From assembly GCA_023460855.1 (NCBI GenBank), contig JAEWOS010000020.1, forward strand, positions 62,001 to 126,000: a DNA stretch of 64,000 nucleotides, read 5' to 3'. The position numbers and the translations under genes are program-made. How positions within the stretch are numbered: the first letter of the stretch is position 1; each line of letters begins with the position of its first letter. The stretch is from Bacteroidota bacterium. GTDB lineage: Bacteria > Bacteroidota > Bacteroidia > Flavobacteriales > Weeksellaceae. The notes under the pieces were generated by a model. The model searched no databases. It was not told the origin of the DNA and saw only the letters and a list, made by a program, of their open reading frames with translations. Below are positions 51,104-60,813 of this stretch, in pieces.

Positions 51104-53314
51104 TTATTTCATCATGATCTTATCCGGAGTGATAGGCAGATCGCGGAACCGTTTTCCGGTCGCGTTGTAGATAGCATTTCCGATTGCCGCCGCAGATCCG
51201 ATTATTCCGACTTCACCGAGACCTTTCGCACCGCTTGGATTCAGGTTATAATCAGGTTTGCCTACAAAATCAACTTCGATAATCGGCACATCTGCGTTTA
51301 CCGGAAAATGATAACCGGCCAGATCATTTCCCACCAGCGCATTGAGTCGGTGATCAATCAGCATTTCTTCCATCATCGTCATTCCGACACCACCAACAAC
51401 GGCGCCTATGATCTGATTACGTGCCGGTTTTTCGCTGATTACTTTCCCGCCGTCAACAATGCTTACGAAGCGGTCAATCTTTACTTTACCGGTCAGTTCA
51501 TGCACTTTCACGCGGCAAAAATGTGCTGCACAGGATGCGAAGGCGAATTTTTTCTGAGTATCGCCCGGTGCTGATGTTTCTTCAACCTCAATCCGGGTTA
51601 AGTTGTTGCGGTCGAAAATTTCGGCAAATGATAATTTTGTGTTTTGACCTTTTATTTGAATTCCGTTTTGATCTAAAACTAAATCTTTAGTTGAAGTATC
51701 CTTGAATGCTGTGTTCATCGTAGAAGCATAGCGTAGTAATTCTGTCTTTAAAGATTCCGCTGCTGCAGCGAGAGCTCCGCTCAAAGAGGAAAGTCCCCGG
51801 CTTCCTCCCTGATTTGGAGCCGGCGGCAAATCCGATCGTCCTAGTTCAATCGTGATTTTTTCCTTCGGAATTCCGGTCGCATCATGAATGATATTCTGCA
51901 TTGAAGTTCCGGTACCGGTTCCGATATCGGTCATTGCAGTTTTTACAACAGTATTTCCATTGCGGTCCAGCGAAATTCCGGCGCTTGCTTTTCCGCGACC
52001 TGCAGTCCACATTCCCACGGCCATTCCGTAACCGGTAAGCCAGTGTCCTTCACGTATTTGTCCGGGCGTGGATTTTCTGCTGCTCCAGCCGATTTTAGCT
52101 GCGCCCTTTTGCACGCATTCTTTCAGGAAATGCGTCGACCATTGCTTTCCGCTTTCGGGATCGGTAATGTCCGAAATGTTCTGCATTCTTATCTGCACGG
52201 GATCTGCCCCAATTCTGTAGCAAAGTTCATCGATTGCTGTTTCCAGCGCAAAAGCTCCGGTACATTCTCCGGGAGCTCTCATCCACGTTGGCGTCGAAAG
52301 ATTCAGTGGCACACTCGTCATCTCCGTTTTCAGGTTTTCAAAACCATAACATAGTCTGCTGATTCGGGTGATATTCTCTGTGAAATCTTCGTATTTGGAA
52401 GTAGTGTTTCGGCTTTGATGTAGTAAACCCGTAAATTTTCCGTTCTGATCTGCCCCGAGTTTAATTTTTTGCCATGCTTCAGGACGGTAACCGGTGAGCA
52501 GAAACATCTGTGGCCGGCTCAGCATCAGTTTCACAGGACGGTTTACTTTTTTTGCTGCCATTGCTGCGAGTATGGAATTCGACCAGACGCGCAGACCTGA
52601 ACCAAAACCGCCACCCATAAATTCGGTGATTACCTCAATGTTTTCTGTGGGTATTCCGAAGACTTTTGAAAATGTCCCCTGAACGCTGTTTACACCCTGG
52701 TTTTTATCAAATAATTTCAGGGAATTTGTTCCGTTCCACTGGGCAATGGTTGCGTGCATTTCCATCGGATTATGCACTTCGCCCTCAATGTGATATTCCT
52801 GTTCGATAATTTGCGGACTGGAAGCCCAAGCCTGCAGACTTCCGCGCTCTTTTCCGTCGTTTTTGAGGGGAACACTTGCGTGCGTTTTCCTGAAATCGGT
52901 ATTCGCTGTGGCTTCGGTGTAATTTATTTTCAGCAGGGAGGCCGCATATTGCGCTTCTTCCAGCGTATTTGCCACAACCACTGCAACAGGCTGACCTTTA
53001 AAATAAATTCTGTCGGTATGTAAAACGGCAAGTCCGGCTTTTGTTTCCTTAATCTTTTCTTTGTTTGCCCATCCCGGAAGTACAGGTTTGTTCTGATGGG
53101 TGAGAATATCGATAACGCCGTCGGCAAGTTTGGCATCTTCAGCATTTACGGCATTCACAGTTCCTACAGCAATAGAACTTCCGACAACTACAGCATAGCA
53201 GATATTTGGTACTTCATATTCGGCAGCATATTTACCTTTCCCTGTTACTTTCGCAAGTGCTTCGGTTCGGCCTTCGTTTACGGTAATGGATTCAGAATCT
53301 TCGAAAAATAACAT
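51104..53314 (-). CDS. xanthine-dehydrogenase-family molybdopterin-binding subunit (PaoC-like)
   Basis: The 736-residue subunit carries the molybdenum cofactor and active site of an aldehyde/xanthine oxidase-type enzyme. The N-terminal a/b hammerhead domain (about 15-120) is followed by Moco-binding parts with FMGGGFGSGLR, APGECTGAFALETAIDEL, DIGTGTGTSMQNI, and the active-site region GAKGLGEVGII (Glu as base) near the C-terminus. It is the last gene of a 2Fe-2S/FAD/Mo three-gene operon like E. coli paoABC. The substrate is likely an aldehyde or N-heterocycle. It lies six bases after the FAD subunit. Confidence 0.92.
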   Translation of the reverse strand: MLFFEDSESITVNEGRTEALAKVTGKGKYAAEYEVPNICYAVVVGSSIAVGTVNAVNAEDAKLADGVIDILTHQNKPVLPGWANKEKIKETKAGLAVLHTDRIYFKGQPVAVVVANTLEEAQYAASLLKINYTEATANTDFRKTHASVPLKNDGKERGSLQAWASSPQIIEQEYHIEGEVHNPMEMHATIAQWNGTNSLKLFDKNQGVNSVQGTFSKVFGIPTENIEVITEFMGGGFGSGLRVWSNSILAAMAAKKVNRPVKLMLSRPQMFLLTGYRPEAWQKIKLGADQNGKFTGLLHQSRNTTSKYEDFTENITRISRLCYGFENLKTEMTSVPLNLSTPTWMRAPGECTGAFALETAIDELCYRIGADPVQIRMQNISDITDPESGKQWSTHFLKECVQKGAAKIGWSSRKSTPGQIREGHWLTGYGMAVGMWTAGRGKASAGISLDRNGNTVVKTAMTDIGTGTGTSMQNIIHDATGIPKEKITIELGRSDLPPAPNQGGSRGLSSLSGALAAAAESLKTELLRYASTMNTAFKDTSTKDLVLDQNGIQIKGQNTKLSFAEIFDRNNLTRIEVEETSAPGDTQKKFAFASCAAHFCRVKVHELTGKVKIDRFVSIVDGGKVISEKPARNQIIGAVVGGVGMTMMEEMLIDHRLNALVGNDLAGYHFPVNADVPIIEVDFVGKPDYNLNPSGAKGLGEVGIIGSAAAIGNAIYNATGKRFRDLPITPDKIMMK

Positions 53315-53320
53315 GATGAA

Positions 53321-54301
53321 TCAGGATGAGGTTAAACAATTTTGAAGCGCGGTGATGATGCCGCCGTGAAGCATTTCTTTTTTAAATCCGTTTTGTGAAA
53401 GCGGCTTGATGTCCTTAATTACCAGATCTGCAGCCTGTTGAAAACTCGCATTGTTCGAAGGTTTTCCCTTTAGGAAATTCTCAGCTTCGTGCCATCGCCA
53501 AGGCTTATGGGCAACGCCTCCGGAAGCAAGCCGCGCATCTCTAATTGTTCCGCCGGAGATATCGAGCGCTGCGGCTACAGAAATCAGTGCGAAAGCATAA
53601 GATGTGCGGTCGCGCAGTTTCAGATAAGCGCAATTTTTGTGAAAATTATTGCCGGGAACTTCGATGTGAGTAATTACAGCATTTTCGGAAAGATTATTAT
53701 CTAGATGTGGCGTTGTTCCGGGAAGTCTGTGAAAATCTCTAAACGGTATGCTTTGCTTTTTCTGATTGTTACCGGTGATTAGTACTTCAGCATCCAGAGC
53801 CGCAAGTGCTACACAGAAATCCGAAGGATGTACGGCGACACATTCATTGCTGTAGCCAATAACTGCGGCCATCCTGTTCTCGCCGTTCAAAGCGCTGCAG
53901 CCACTGACCGGTTTGCGTTTGTTGCAGGGCGTTGTAACATCATAAAAGTAAGGACAGCGCGTTCTCTGAAGCAGGTTTCCGCCGCATGACGCCATGTTCC
54001 TGATTTGCGGAGATGCGCCTGCCAGTATTGCTTTTGCCAGCAGCGGAAAATTTTGTAAAACCTCACGGTCAACTGTTACCGCGCTGTTTTTCGCCATCGC
54101 TCCAATTCGCAGTCTGTTTCCGGTTTTTTCGATTTTTTCGGAAAGCACCGATGCAAGATCAATCAGCTCAGAAGGCTGCGTAATATCTTTCTTCATCAGA
54201 TCCACCAGGTTTGTGCCTCCGGCAATAAACTGTGAGTTGCTGTTTTTGCGGGAAACTGTTTTTCCCAGGCTGTCCTGCTTAAAAAACTGAAATGGTTTCA
54301 T
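53321..54301 (-). CDS. FAD-binding subunit of the molybdenum hydroxylase (PaoB-like)
   Basis: The protein from the ATG at 54301 has 326 residues. FAD-binding parts are visible: FIAGGTNLVDLMKKDI and SCGGNLLQRTRCPYF, the CO-dehydrogenase flavoprotein signature. Four cysteines around CPYFYDVTTPCNKR and SGCSAL may bind an additional Fe-S cluster, as in PaoB. The ATG overlaps the stop of the 2Fe-2S subunit gene (ATGA at 54301-54298), so I chose it rather than 54355. Electrons would pass from Mo through the Fe-S clusters to FAD. Confidence 0.9.
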   Translation of the reverse strand: MKPFQFFKQDSLGKTVSRKNSNSQFIAGGTNLVDLMKKDITQPSELIDLASVLSEKIEKTGNRLRIGAMAKNSAVTVDREVLQNFPLLAKAILAGASPQIRNMASCGGNLLQRTRCPYFYDVTTPCNKRKPVSGCSALNGENRMAAVIGYSNECVAVHPSDFCVALAALDAEVLITGNNQKKQSIPFRDFHRLPGTTPHLDNNLSENAVITHIEVPGNNFHKNCAYLKLRDRTSYAFALISVAAALDISGGTIRDARLASGGVAHKPWRWHEAENFLKGKPSNNASFQQAADLVIKDIKPLSQNGFKKEMLHGGIITALQNCLTSS

Positions 54302-54885
54302 CCTGCTACTTTTTGAATGGCTTCCGTAATTCCGTTGTAGGCTCCGCATCGGCAAAGATTTCCGCTCATGAATTCTTTAATTTCCTCTACTGAGCCGGTT
54401 CGTCGTTCGTTTACACACGCAACCGCAGACATTATCTGTCCGGGAGTACAGTAACCACACTGAAAACCGTCACATTCAATAAATGCCTGCTGCATCGGAT
54501 GCAGTTTTTCTCCGTTTGCAAGGCCTTCAATCGTGGTAATTTCCTTTTCCTGCGCAGTGCAGGCGAGCGTGAGACAGCTCAGAACGCGTTCCCCTTCAAT
54601 ATGAACAGTACACGCGCCGCACTGTCCGTGATCACAGCCTTTTTTTGTTCCGGTAAGCTGCAGATTTTCGCGAAGCAGATCCAAAACAGTTGTACGCGTA
54701 TCAATCTGAAGATTATGTTTTTTCCCGTTAATGCTCATTTTTACATTCATGAGATTTTTCGGGGCGACGAACAGACTTCGGACTTTTTCTCCGGCAGCTT
54801 TCAGATGAAGCGGTACAGCTGACCAAAACAGCAGCATGCCGGATGATTTAAGGAAATTCCTGCGCGAAAATGAAGATGTTTTCAT
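54298..54885 (-). CDS. 2Fe-2S subunit of the molybdenum hydroxylase with Tat signal (PaoA-like)
   Basis: The 195-residue protein starts with a twin-arginine signal SRRNFLKSSGMLLFW, so the enzyme complex should be exported folded to the periplasm. A plant-type cluster follows (CDHGQCGACTVHIEGERVLSC). The second domain has the CGYCTPGQI and CRCGAYNGI four-helix Fe-S site. It is the first gene of the three-gene operon and overlaps the FAD-subunit gene by four bases. No accessory chaperone gene (PaoD/XdhC type) is next to it. Confidence 0.92.
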   Translation of the reverse strand: MKTSSFSRRNFLKSSGMLLFWSAVPLHLKAAGEKVRSLFVAPKNLMNVKMSINGKKHNLQIDTRTTVLDLLRENLQLTGTKKGCDHGQCGACTVHIEGERVLSCLTLACTAQEKEITTIEGLANGEKLHPMQQAFIECDGFQCGYCTPGQIMSAVACVNERRTGSVEEIKEFMSGNLCRCGAYNGITEAIQKVAG

Positions 54886-55036
54886 AGGATCAGGCTTTCA
54901 GGTTAGGTTTAATTGTCCTAATTTAAGAATAATAGCAGGAACCCCATAGTATTTTTTGAAGATGAATAAATATTTATATTGCTACAGATTAACAGAATGG
55001 CAGAAAAACCCGCCGAATTTCGACCGCTTTAATTCG

Positions 55037-55588
55037 TTATTCATTCACCAGCTCAACCCGGTGTTTAGCACCGAATCTCTTAAACATGTCATAATATCTT
55101 TTGAGAAGTGGTTCAGTGGGAAGTCCTTTGTTTCTTTCCAGCTGCATGGCAATATAATCCATCACGGTGGCATTATCGGCAGCATCAATTTTATTTAAAT
55201 TAACTCCCCAATATGCAGCATCGATTAAAAATGCTTCGAATTTCATTCCGACGGCATATTTCAGAATGTTTCCTTTGCTAATATCAAACTGTGGACTGCT
55301 GCATTCGAGCAAATGTTCGTTGGCGTTCCAGACTTCGCTCACTTTTCTGGCGATTTCTTCTTCGTTGTCTTTATGAATATCGACACATGCCGCTTCAAAG
55401 ATTCGTCTCTGATATCCCCAAACATATCTTTCGCTGTTCATCTCATTGTCTTTCGCCTGACTTCCAATATACATACAAAGACTCCTGATTTTCTTAGCAT
55501 GTGGACATTTTTCGGTTTCCTGGTTTTCCTGTGCATTTACGAAAGAGAAACAAACAAGCAACAGGACTAGGATTGTTGAGTTTTTCAT
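55037..55588 (-). CDS. secreted cysteine-containing hypothetical protein
   Basis: The 183-residue protein has a signal peptide (SFVNAQ, about residue 20). The mature part is mostly helical with four cysteines (KCPHA, SLCMY, AACVD, LECSS) that could form two disulfides. The C-terminal helix carries PTEPLLKRYYDMFKRFGAKHRVE. I do not recognise the family. It lies between the molybdenum-hydroxylase operon and the catechol operon with its own promoter region, and is probably not part of either pathway. Confidence 0.65.
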   Translation of the reverse strand: MKNSTILVLLLVCFSFVNAQENQETEKCPHAKKIRSLCMYIGSQAKDNEMNSERYVWGYQRRIFEAACVDIHKDNEEEIARKVSEVWNANEHLLECSSPQFDISKGNILKYAVGMKFEAFLIDAAYWGVNLNKIDAADNATVMDYIAMQLERNKGLPTEPLLKRYYDMFKRFGAKHRVELVNE

Positions 55589-55640
55589 GTTTAGTTTTTT
55601 GTAAAGTTAAGAATTAGAATGAGTTAAAAGTGTAAAACAA

Positions 55641-55664
55641 AAAAATCCCCGGCCGGGGATTTTT
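55641..55664 (-). terminator. perfect 24-base palindromic terminator of the catechol operon
   Basis: AAAAATCCCCGG (55641-55652) is followed directly by its complement CCGGGGATTTTT (55653-55664). The A/T flanks make it usable in both directions. It lies about 50 bases after the pcaF stop on the minus strand. Confidence 0.85.
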
Positions 55665-55715
55665 AACTTTTATTCCAAATAAAAGAATAAATATTATTTA
55701 AAAGGATATTTTGAT

Positions 55716-56933
55716 TCAAACATCCGCATTCTCCAGAATTACCGCATAACCCTGTCCGACACCAATACACATCGTACACAAAGCATATTTTTTTCCGGTT
55801 TTTTGAAGTTCCAGCGCAGCTGAATACGTGATTCTCGTTCCGCTCATTCCAAGTGGATGCCCCAAAGCAATCGCACCGCCGTTGATATTCACACGCGGAT
55901 CATCATTGGCAATTCCAAGTTCTTTTAAACACGCAATACTTTGCGCGGCAAAAGCTTCATTCAGTTCAATAATATCGATTTGATCTAAACTCAGGTTGGC
56001 TCTTTTCAACGCAAGTTTCGTGGCTTCAACCGGACCGATTCCCATAATTCTTGGCTCAGTTCCAGTCACTGCGGAAGTCACGATTTTTGCCAAAGGTTTC
56101 AGGTTGTATTTTTCAACGGCTTCGTCGGAAGCAACAATCACAGCGGCAGCTCCGTCATTCAAACCTGAAGCATTTCCTGCAGTTACCGTTCCGTTTTCCT
56201 TTACAAATGCGGCTCTCAGTTTCCCCAAAACTTCCATGGAAGTATTCGGTTTTATGAATTCATCTTTATTTACAGTGATGGGATCAGCTTTTCTTTGCGG
56301 AATTACGATGTCCGAAATTTCTTCCGCCAAACGTCCGCTTTCCTGCGCTTTTTTGGCTTTCATTTGTGAATTCAATGCAAATTCATCCTGTTCTTCACGC
56401 GAAATGGAATACATTTCAGCCAGATTTTCAGCTGTTTTTCCCATTGCTTCCGTTCCATACATTTTCTCCATTTGAGGATTGATGAAACGCCATCCAAAAC
56501 TGGAATCATACATTTTCTGAGTCGTATCGAAACCGCTTTCTCCTTTGGAAATTGCGTACGGTCCGCGTGTCATTCCTTCAACTCCGCCTGCAATGAAAAG
56601 ATCTCCTTCATCAGATTTTATCGCTCTTGAAGCCTGTGCAATGGCACTCATTCCGGAAGCACACAATCTGTTCACCGTTTCGCCCGGAACAGTTACGGGA
56701 AGTCCGGCCAAAAGCAGCGACATTCTTGCCACATTACGGTTGTCTTCTCCTGCCTGATTGGCACATCCGATAATTACATCGTCAATTTTGTCGGTCGGTA
56801 ATTCCGGATTTTTTTCAATCAGACTTTTAATTACAGAAGCCATTAAATCATCGGTTCTCACCGGAGCGAGCTGACCTTTAAAATTCCCGATGGCAGAACG
56901 GGTTCCGTCGATAATGTATGCGTTTTTACTCAT
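55716..56933 (-). CDS. pcaF: 3-oxoadipyl-CoA thiolase
   Basis: The enzyme splits beta-ketoadipyl-CoA to succinyl-CoA and acetyl-CoA, the last step of the beta-ketoadipate pathway. The thiolase catalytic residues are seen: Cys91 in [11 protein letters not shown], His359 in [10 protein letters not shown] and Cys389 in [10 protein letters not shown]. The length of 405 residues is normal. Family similarity alone would also fit acetyl-CoA acetyltransferase; the operon neighbours (catA, catB, catC, pcaD, pcaIJ) decide for PcaF. It is the last gene, followed by a perfect palindromic terminator. Confidence 0.92.
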   Translation of the reverse strand: MSKNAYIIDGTRSAIGNFKGQLAPVRTDDLMASVIKSLIEKNPELPTDKIDDVIIGCANQAGEDNRNVARMSLLLAGLPVTVPGETVNRLCASGMSAIAQASRAIKSDEGDLFIAGGVEGMTRGPYAISKGESGFDTTQKMYDSSFGWRFINPQMEKMYGTEAMGKTAENLAEMYSISREEQDEFALNSQMKAKKAQESGRLAEEISDIVIPQRKADPITVNKDEFIKPNTSMEVLGKLRAAFVKENGTVTAGNASGLNDGAAAVIVASDEAVEKYNLKPLAKIVTSAVTGTEPRIMGIGPVEATKLALKRANLSLDQIDIIELNEAFAAQSIACLKELGIANDDPRVNINGGAIALGHPLGMSGTRITYSAALELQKTGKKYALCTMCIGVGQGYAVILENADV

Positions 56934-56981
56934 ATTAAAAATTTGTTTAAAAATAGGGCTTTTCTGTGGGTTGAGAAAATC

Positions 56982-57515
56982 CTAGTCTCTTAGTTTATGT
57001 TCTATTTGAAGGGCTTTACGGTGAAAATAACGGATTGGATACGCGGTAACCAAAATCACCGAAAGTCCGATGATACAACCCGCCAAAACTGAAATGAATC
57101 TTTCAATGGGTGCCAGATAACCTTCGTCGGGTTTTTCAATCAGGATGATGATGACGGCTACAATCGCAGTTCGGGCTACTTTCAAAAGATTGAAACCTTT
57201 ACAGAGCAAAGCCGCTAGAATAATTCCTACCATCACTTTCAGATACATATCCACCGGAAGAAAAACCGCTGCAAAACCTGACGCGGCTCCTACGAAATTG
57301 GCTTTTACGCGTTCTATTGAAAGTTTCCGGCTGTCACTTGCTTCGGGAGAAATCACCAGTAAAATGGAGATCAGTGACCAAAATAAATCGTATTGCGGAA
57401 CGGCTTTCATCAGAAAATATCCGATTGAAAAACCGATTAAACAACGGCAGATGTAAATAAAAATCGGGGAGAAGATGAATCCCCGAAATCCTGATATGGT
57501 TTGCGTTTTATCCAT
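56982..57515 (-). CDS. FUSC-family membrane protein within the catechol operon
   Basis: The 177-residue protein from the ATG at 57515 (a longer form from 57539 is possible) has about five hydrophobic helices, with FIYICRCLIGFSIGYFLM, FLPVDMYLKVMVGIILAALL and RFISVLAGCIIGLSVILV. This matches one membrane unit of the fusaric-acid-resistance/AaeB (FUSC) group. AaeB is an aromatic carboxylic acid efflux protein, so a role in exporting excess aromatic or muconate-type acids is attractive but unproven. It is much shorter than typical AaeB and lacks the cytosolic domain. It lies between pcaIJ and pcaF. Confidence 0.75.
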   Translation of the reverse strand: MDKTQTISGFRGFIFSPIFIYICRCLIGFSIGYFLMKAVPQYDLFWSLISILLVISPEASDSRKLSIERVKANFVGAASGFAAVFLPVDMYLKVMVGIILAALLCKGFNLLKVARTAIVAVIIILIEKPDEGYLAPIERFISVLAGCIIGLSVILVTAYPIRYFHRKALQIEHKLRD

Positions 57516-57574
57516 TTTGAAAAGTAAATTTTGCAGCATTTTTCAGCGCTGCAAAATTACTTTTGATGTTGAAA

Positions 57575-58930
57575 TTATGCTGTTACAGTGAGTTGTTCGT
57601 CAAATTTCGCTGAAGTTTTCTCACGGACTTCCTCCAAAGTTGCTCCGTTTAGAAGTTCAGTCAGCGTAAGTTTTCCGTCGATGAATTTGAAAACCGCCAA
57701 ATCGGTGATAATCATATCCACAGAATTTTTCGTAGTCAATGGCAGATCACAGGTCGGAACAATTTTCGGATCACCGTTTTTCTCGGTGTGCATCATCGTA
57801 ATGATGAGTTTTTTCGCGCCTGAAGCCAGATCCATCGCGCCACCAACTCCTAAAAGCGGTTGTCCCGGAACTGCCCAGTTAGCCAGGTTAGCGTGTTCAT
57901 CCACCTGAAGTCCGCCCATTACAGCCGTATCGATATGTCCGCCACGAATCATTGCAAAAGAATCTGCAGAATCAAAATACGAACTTCCTTCCAGCGCCGT
58001 CACCGGAATTTTTCCTGCATTCACCGGATAATCCATCGCTCCGCCACCGTCTGCAGGAACCGGACCAACGCCCAACATTCCATTTTCGGTGTGAAGAATA
58101 ATGCCGTGTTCAGGTGTAATTAAGTCGGCAACCAATGTCGGAATTCCGATTCCTAAATTCACCACTTCACCGCTGTTTAATTCAGCCAAAGCACGTTTTG
58201 CCATGTTCATTCTGCGTTCAGAAACTACTTTGCTTGAACTTACAGATCCTGAACTTCCCAGTTCTTCAACCGTTGTATGTGCTTCAACCAAAAAGTCCAC
58301 AAAACAACCTTGAGTGTGCACATTTTCCGGCTCGATTTCTCCGACAGGAACGATGTGTTCCGCTTCGGCAATTACCAGATCTGCAGCGGTTGCAAATGCT
58401 TTGTTGAAATTCTGTTCCGTCATTCTGTACTGAAGATTTCCGGCGGTATCAGCTTTCCATGCACGAACAAACGCCACATTCCCACGAATCGAAGGAATGA
58501 AAACCATTTCCTTTCCGTTGATGACTTTCGTTTCGTGATTTTTCGTGATGTCGGTTCCGGCTGCAGTTACGGTATAAAATCCACCGATTCCGGCGCCGCC
58601 TGCACGAACTGCTTCAGCTAAAGTTCCCTGCGGAATCAGCTCATACTCAACATCGCCGTCCTGCGCAGCTTTCACCGCTTCAGGATTGGACGTGAAGAAA
58701 GAACCGATCATTTTTTTAATCTGTCCGTTTCTCAAAAGTCGGCCGCCGCCAAGTCCGGCTTCACCAACGTTGTTTCCGATGAATGTAATATTTTTTGTGC
58801 CTGTTTCAGCCAGCGCATGCATCAGTTGAACCGGATTTCCGGTCATCCCGAAACCGCCCTGCAGAAGCGTATCGCCGTCTTTTACTTTGACTGCGGCTTC
58901 CTGTGCGGTAATGATTGGAACTGTTTTCAT
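57575..58930 (-). CDS. pcaIJ: 3-oxoadipate CoA-transferase, alpha and beta subunits fused
   Basis: The protein transfers CoA from succinyl-CoA to beta-ketoadipate. Residues about 1-230 are the alpha subunit ([34 protein letters not shown]). A Ser-rich linker, GSSGSVSSS (226-233), joins the beta subunit (about 235-451, [17 protein letters not shown]). The catalytic glutamate is Glu282 in [11 protein letters not shown]. In many bacteria the two are separate genes; here they form one chain, as in mitochondrial SCOT. It is flanked by pcaD and the FUSC gene in the catechol operon. Confidence 0.93.
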   Translation of the reverse strand: MKTVPIITAQEAAVKVKDGDTLLQGGFGMTGNPVQLMHALAETGTKNITFIGNNVGEAGLGGGRLLRNGQIKKMIGSFFTSNPEAVKAAQDGDVEYELIPQGTLAEAVRAGGAGIGGFYTVTAAGTDITKNHETKVINGKEMVFIPSIRGNVAFVRAWKADTAGNLQYRMTEQNFNKAFATAADLVIAEAEHIVPVGEIEPENVHTQGCFVDFLVEAHTTVEELGSSGSVSSSKVVSERRMNMAKRALAELNSGEVVNLGIGIPTLVADLITPEHGIILHTENGMLGVGPVPADGGGAMDYPVNAGKIPVTALEGSSYFDSADSFAMIRGGHIDTAVMGGLQVDEHANLANWAVPGQPLLGVGGAMDLASGAKKLIITMMHTEKNGDPKIVPTCDLPLTTKNSVDMIITDLAVFKFIDGKLTLTELLNGATLEEVREKTSAKFDEQLTVTA

Positions 58931-58998
58931 TCTAACTTTTTTATTTGTTTAAACACGAAGCTCACGGAGTTTTCAACGGAGTCCACGTTTTTCTTAAT

Positions 58999-59781
58999 TT
59001 ATTTTTTATTTAGAAACTGAATCAGTATTTCGTTGAATTCAGTTGGTTTTTCAAAAGCGGAAAGATGACGTGCATCTATGGTTTTTAGTTCTGAGTTCTG
59101 GATCTCGTTCTGCATCCATTTTCCGTCTTCCACGGTGGTTACAGGATCCTGTCCTCCGGCAATAATCAGCGCCGGATTTTTGATGTTTTTTAAATCTTCC
59201 CGGAAATCTGCATCACGAACCATCGCGCAGTTTGAAGCATAACCTTCCGGTGAATTTTTTTTGAAATTTTCAATGATTCCTTCCACTTCATTTTTTTCAT
59301 TTTCAATAAAATCATCGGTGAACCATTTTGAAGGCGTTCCGGCTGCAACCGGTTCCAGACCTTCTTTTTTTACCAAATCAATACGGTCGTTCCACGATTT
59401 TTCTGAACCGATTTTCGCGGCGGTATTGCACAGAACAATTTTCTGAACGCGCCTTTCACCGTTCAAGCCCAACCATTGTCCGATCAGTCCGCCCATAGAA
59501 AGTCCGCAGAAATGGAACGTTTCAATTCCAAGATTTTTGGTGAGTTCCAGGACATCTTTTCCAAGAAGTTCAGCAGAATATTCACATTCGGTAACCTCGG
59601 TTTCTCCGTGTCCGCGCGTATCGCTCAGCAGAACATTGAAATGTTCGGAAACGGCTTCAATCTGCTTGTTCCACATTGAAAAGTTCGTTCCCAAAGAATT
59701 GGAAAAAACCAAAGTTTCAGATTTACCGTTGTCGATAAACTGATAATTGATTTCGATTCCGTTTGCTTTAATTTTTGGCAT
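58999..59781 (-). CDS. pcaD: 3-oxoadipate enol-lactonase
   Basis: PcaD hydrolyses beta-ketoadipate enol-lactone. The 260-residue alpha/beta hydrolase (from the ATG at 59781) has LLSDTRGHGETE, the nucleophile elbow FCGLSMGGLIGQWL with Ser95, Asp212 in GGQDPVT, and His239 in DARHLSAF. I chose 59781 because it begins right at the first strand; the longer frame to 59892 would run into catA. No fused muconolactone decarboxylase domain is present, which fits the catechol branch. It follows catA by 58 bases. Confidence 0.92.
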   Translation of the reverse strand: MPKIKANGIEINYQFIDNGKSETLVFSNSLGTNFSMWNKQIEAVSEHFNVLLSDTRGHGETEVTECEYSAELLGKDVLELTKNLGIETFHFCGLSMGGLIGQWLGLNGERRVQKIVLCNTAAKIGSEKSWNDRIDLVKKEGLEPVAAGTPSKWFTDDFIENEKNEVEGIIENFKKNSPEGYASNCAMVRDADFREDLKNIKNPALIIAGGQDPVTTVEDGKWMQNEIQNSELKTIDARHLSAFEKPTEFNEILIQFLNKK

Positions 59782-59839
59782 TTTTTTGAAATTAAAACCA
59801 AACCCAACATCCGGAGATGCTGAGCTTGGTAAGGGTTTT

Positions 59840-60772
59840 TTAGTTTTCTGCAAGTGCTCTGCTTCTGTGGTTTTCACCGTCGTCGTGTGCAACTTCTTCC
59901 TTCAGAATATTAAAGTTGAACTCTGCAAATGCAAACGGTTCTTTTTCGAAACCTCTTGCTTCAGCTTCATCCGCTGTGTGTCTTGAGATATGCGGAACCA
60001 GTTCTTCTTTGGTTGCGAATGCAAAATCATCAAATGTCAACGGATCGCCTTCTATGTTGATTTGTGTTGTTAATTTTCTGTAACCCGGCTTGGTTACGAA
60101 GAAGTGAATGTGCGCAGGGCGGCTTCCGTGTCTTCCCAAAGCAGTCATCATTCTTTCTGTGCAGCTTCCCGGAGGACAAGAATATCCTGGAGGAATTACT
60201 GTTTTGAATGTGTATTTTCCGTCTGCTCCAACTCTGATCGCTCTTCTTAAATTGTAATCAGACTGGCTGGAATCAAAGTACGAATAAAGCCCTTTGTCGT
60301 TGCAGTGCCAAACTTCAAGCAAAGCGCCTTCCACAGGGTTTCCGTCTACATCTTTAATCGTTCCGCTCATGTAGAATCTTTCCATGTCTTTGTTGTCTTC
60401 CGGCTCGTTTTCAAGTGCTGCGAAAGAATCAGATTCCGGAGCTCCGGCTACGTAAAGTGGACCTTCGATCGTTCTTGGAGTTTCGCCTCTCAAACCTGCC
60501 TGTTCATCTGCATGCTCGCTCATTGCATCGATAAATCTTTCGATTCCCAAACCAGCGTAAAGCAAGCCCCATTCGTTGTTCTGGCCAACTTCTTTCAGAT
60601 AGTCTGCAGCGTGCCACATTTCCTCTGAAGTAATGTCAAGATCAACCATTGCATAGAAAAGATCTTTAAGCAAACGGTTCATAATTTCTTTCACTCTCGG
60701 ATTGCCTTTTGCAGGATCTTCCTTTGAAAGGATGTAGTCTAACTCTTTGTGGATTTGTTCTTTAGTCATCAT
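59840..60772 (-). CDS. catA: catechol 1,2-dioxygenase (intradiol)
   Basis: The enzyme opens catechol between the hydroxyls to cis,cis-muconate. The 310-residue protein has the N-terminal helical dimerisation region (about 1-95), then the intradiol catalytic core with Fe(III) ligands Tyr163 (GLYSYFD), Tyr197 (PPGYSCPPG), and His221 and His223 (RPAHIHFFV). Catechol is preferred over hydroxyquinol or protocatechuate because of linkage to catB and catC, and because the fold is one chain rather than PcaGH. Two adjacent ATGs (60772, 60769) are possible starts. Confidence 0.92.
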   Translation of the reverse strand: MMTKEQIHKELDYILSKEDPAKGNPRVKEIMNRLLKDLFYAMVDLDITSEEMWHAADYLKEVGQNNEWGLLYAGLGIERFIDAMSEHADEQAGLRGETPRTIEGPLYVAGAPESDSFAALENEPEDNKDMERFYMSGTIKDVDGNPVEGALLEVWHCNDKGLYSYFDSSQSDYNLRRAIRVGADGKYTFKTVIPPGYSCPPGSCTERMMTALGRHGSRPAHIHFFVTKPGYRKLTTQINIEGDPLTFDDFAFATKEELVPHISRHTADEAEARGFEKEPFAFAEFNFNILKEEVAHDDGENHRSRALAEN

Positions 60773-60813
60773 AACTTCTTAAATTTTTGATTAATATTTT
60801 GTTTGATTTTTGT

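Noticed and set aside
54903..54921. TTAGG/CCTAA inverted repeat upstream of the molybdenum hydroxylase operon as an operator
   Set aside because: Arms of five bases nine apart are too weak to separate from chance, and no regulator gene is nearby.
59782..59839. Hairpin in the catA-pcaD spacer as a terminator
   Set aside because: The possible stems (AAACCC/GGGTTT and CATC/GATG) are short and interrupted, with no T run, and the genes on either side clearly belong to one pathway.
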